The notes under the pieces are model-generated. The model worked only from the letters and a program-made list of their open reading frames with translations. It did not search any database and had not been told where the DNA came from. From HGM11501 sp045123995 (GTDB lineage Bacteria; Bacillota; Clostridia; CAKSNL01; HGM11501), in NCBI GenBank assembly GCA_045123995.1, contig JBGVKY010000014.1, forward strand, positions 204,802-268,801: 64,000 nt of DNA, given 5' to 3'. Numbering within the stretch: position 1 is the first letter of the stretch; every line of letters starts with the position of its first letter. Shown piece after piece: positions 62,966-64,000 of the stretch. The translations under genes were made by a program, and so were the position numbers.

Positions 62966-62970
62966 ATTAT

Positions 62971-62997
62971 AAACACCCTCGGAAGAGGGTGTTTTGG
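62971..62997 (+). terminator. terminator of the cohesin/dockerin operon
   Basis: Stem AAACACCCTC / GAGGGTGTTT with GGAA loop; T run short. Confidence 0.75.
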
Positions 62998-63019
62998 CTG
63001 ATGAAAAAGAAAAAGGGTT

Positions 63020-63370
63020 GTGTTTTTTTTGAAGAAAAAAGATTTTCTTTTGGGTCTCTTTCTTATCTTAATATTCGCACTTTTATGGAAGCTGTCTTCC
63101 TTTGGAGAAAAAGGAACTTGGGTACATATAAGTCTGGACGGCAAGGAAATCGGAAAGTATTATCTTACGGAAAGCAAAAAGGAAGTAAAAATCGGAGAAG
63201 GAAATATTCTTACAATATATAATAATGAAGCGTGGATGAGTCATGCCTCATGCCCTGATAAAATCTGCGTTAAAAGGGGCAGGGTGTCCCGTTCAGGGGA
63301 AGAAATTATATGCATGCCTAACCGGGTGATAGTAAGGGTGGAAGGCGGTGCGAAAGAAGAAAATGAATAA
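63020..63370 (+). CDS. NusG domain II-like membrane-anchored protein
   Basis: About 113-116 residues. One N-terminal membrane helix (DFLLGLFLILIFALLWKL) is followed by a NusG_II (PF07009) domain: WVHISLDGKEIGKYYLTESKKEVKIGEGNILTIYNNEAWMSHASCPDKICVKRGRVSRSGEEIICMPNRVIVRV, with the CPDKICV and CMPN cysteines typical of the extracytoplasmic family. GTG 63020 or TTG 63029 may be the start; the ribosome binding site is weak. Usually adjacent to a Gx transporter, as here. Function not known; partner of a membrane redox or transport system is inferred. Confidence 0.85.
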   Translation: MFFLKKKDFLLGLFLILIFALLWKLSSFGEKGTWVHISLDGKEIGKYYLTESKKEVKIGEGNILTIYNNEAWMSHASCPDKICVKRGRVSRSGEEIICMPNRVIVRVEGGAKEENE

Positions 63371-63863
63371 TTCGATTAAAAACATTGTCAGGATAGGAGT
63401 TTTTTCGGCTCTTGCTATTGTTCTTGGTTATCTTGAGCAGTTGATACCTTTACCAATCGCTTTTCCTGGCGTTAAGATTGGGCTGTCAAATATATGCGTA
63501 CTTGTTTCCTTATATAAATGGGGCTGGAAAAATGCGTTTGCAATTTCTCTTATAAAATCTCTGGTCTGCGGTATGCTCTTTTGGGGAGTCGGAGGGAGCA
63601 TATATGGGATTTCAGGAGCACTCCTTTCTTTTTTGATAATGACTCTGGTGGTGAAGTTTAATCTGCTGGGCATCCTGGGAGTAAGTATTCTGGGGGCGGT
63701 TTTTCATAATCTGGGTCAGTTGCTGGCTCTTTATATAATGAGCGGAAGTTTTTCCTTTATATACTACATAGCGGTGCTTGGGATATCGGGAGTAATAATG
63801 GGAACAGTCACAGGATTGGTGTGCGTAATTGTGATTGAAAGAATAAAAAAACTTGATATATAA
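63363..63863 (+). CDS. Gx transporter family membrane protein (heptaprenyl diphosphate synthase component I-like)
   Basis: About 166 residues with five membrane helices; related to the PF07456 proteins once named heptaprenyl diphosphate synthase component I and now called Gx transporters, ECF S-like. Glycine patterns GVKIGLSNICVLVSLYKWG, GMLFWGVGGSIYGISGALLS and GAVFHNLGQL are visible. The ATG at 63363 overlaps the NusG-II gene's end by 8 bases. The substrate is unknown. The frame's earlier ATG at 63348 has no better support. Confidence 0.85.
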   Translation: MNNSIKNIVRIGVFSALAIVLGYLEQLIPLPIAFPGVKIGLSNICVLVSLYKWGWKNAFAISLIKSLVCGMLFWGVGGSIYGISGALLSFLIMTLVVKFNLLGILGVSILGAVFHNLGQLLALYIMSGSFSFIYYIAVLGISGVIMGTVTGLVCVIVIERIKKLDI

Positions 63864-63873
63864 AAAAGTGCAC

Positions 63874-63903
63874 AAGAGCGTCCCTTGAAGGGGCGTTCTT
63901 TTT
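63874..63903 (+). terminator. terminator after the Gx transporter gene
   Basis: Stem AAGAGCGTCCC / GGGGCGTTCTT with two G-T pairs, loop TTGAA, followed by TTT. Confidence 0.8.
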
Positions 63904-63928
63904 GTATATAAATAAGCTTAAAAAAGTG

Positions 63929-63957
63929 TTGACAAGTGAGGTATGGTGTGTTAAAAT
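63929..63957 (+). promoter_or_regulatory. promoter of an operon beyond the right edge
   Basis: Perfect TTGACA (63929-63934), 17-bp spacer, TAAAAT (63952-63957). The leader starting near 63963 contains GCC-TTAG-GGC; the gene itself is outside the window. Confidence 0.75.
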
Positions 63958-64000
63958 AACGACTGTTGTCGCCTTAGGGCAAGCAGTATAAAAAAGTTTT

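Noticed and set aside
63958..64000. Ribosomal protein leader (L21-type) at the right edge
   Set aside because: A strong promoter and short hairpin are visible, but the sequence is cut off and no conserved core can be confirmed.
1..64000. CRISPR array, prophage or IS element
   Set aside because: No regularly spaced direct repeats, integrases, transposases or phage structural genes were seen on either strand.

Overview
The window looks like chromosomal DNA of an AT-rich, endospore-forming member of the Clostridia (Bacillota), probably a gut or other anaerobic polymer-degrading lineage. The evidence is spoVT, spoIID and a GerMN lipoprotein; rpoB/rpoC of Firmicute type; MurT/GatD; an AddAB (not RecBCD) recombination nuclease; a PPi-type phosphofructokinase; several ECF/Gx-type membrane components; and cohesin and dockerin modules. 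Genus cannot be decided from sequence reading alone. Promoters are strikingly regular: many fit a TTGACA-like box, 17 bp, and a TATAAT-like box. I saw no phage, IS transposase, CRISPR array, tRNA or rRNA.

Layout. 1-5.9 kb (-): lnt - birA - a TetM/EF-G-like GTPase fused to a YacP/Rae1-type NYN nuclease - an SLC13-like permease, with every junction overlapping. 6.0-8.0 kb (+): murT-gatD, for amidation of lipid II; this GatD lacks the family's catalytic cysteine. 8.0-9.7 kb (-): PRC-barrel protein - 58-aa YtxH-like protein - AI-2E-family permease. 9.7-10.1 kb: a gene-free, highly structured stretch. 10.1-10.7 kb: spoVT, with its ribosome binding site inside an 18-bp inverted repeat. 10.8-15 kb: a sugar-type locus (EamA permease and GH20-like hydrolase) divergent from an AraC regulator. 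15-17.5 kb: mnmM, a DUF5662 protein, a Cys-rich unknown and an ArsR-type regulator with a clear operator. 17.7-25.4 kb: rpoB-rpoC. 25.5-36.7 kb: single genes and short operons (GerMN lipoprotein, ECF S component, unknown-rlmH-AEC permease, PPi-PFK with a secreted protein, spoIID, aminotransferase-trpS-tagO-like, and a degenerate sirtuin).

36.8-41 kb: the argCJBD arginine operon, with candidate ArgR sites. 41-45.4 kb: a GH106-like hydrolase and a nucleotidyltransferase-fold protein. 45.4-56 kb (-): one long operon thyA-folA-addB-addA-small bitopic protein-DUF1015-methyltransferase, linking dTMP/folate supply to double-strand-break repair. 56.2-59 kb (+): asd-dapA-dapB, for lysine and diaminopimelate. 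59.1-63 kb (+): two secreted proteins with cohesin-like modules, the second ending in a type I dockerin. 63-64 kb: NusG-II-like and Gx-transporter proteins, then a promoter and leader for a gene beyond the edge.

Most worth following up: the GTPase-nuclease fusion, the cysteine-less GatD, the cohesin/dockerin pair, the spoVT leader hairpin, the structured 9.84-10.13 kb element, and the sirtuin that has lost its NAD-binding signature.
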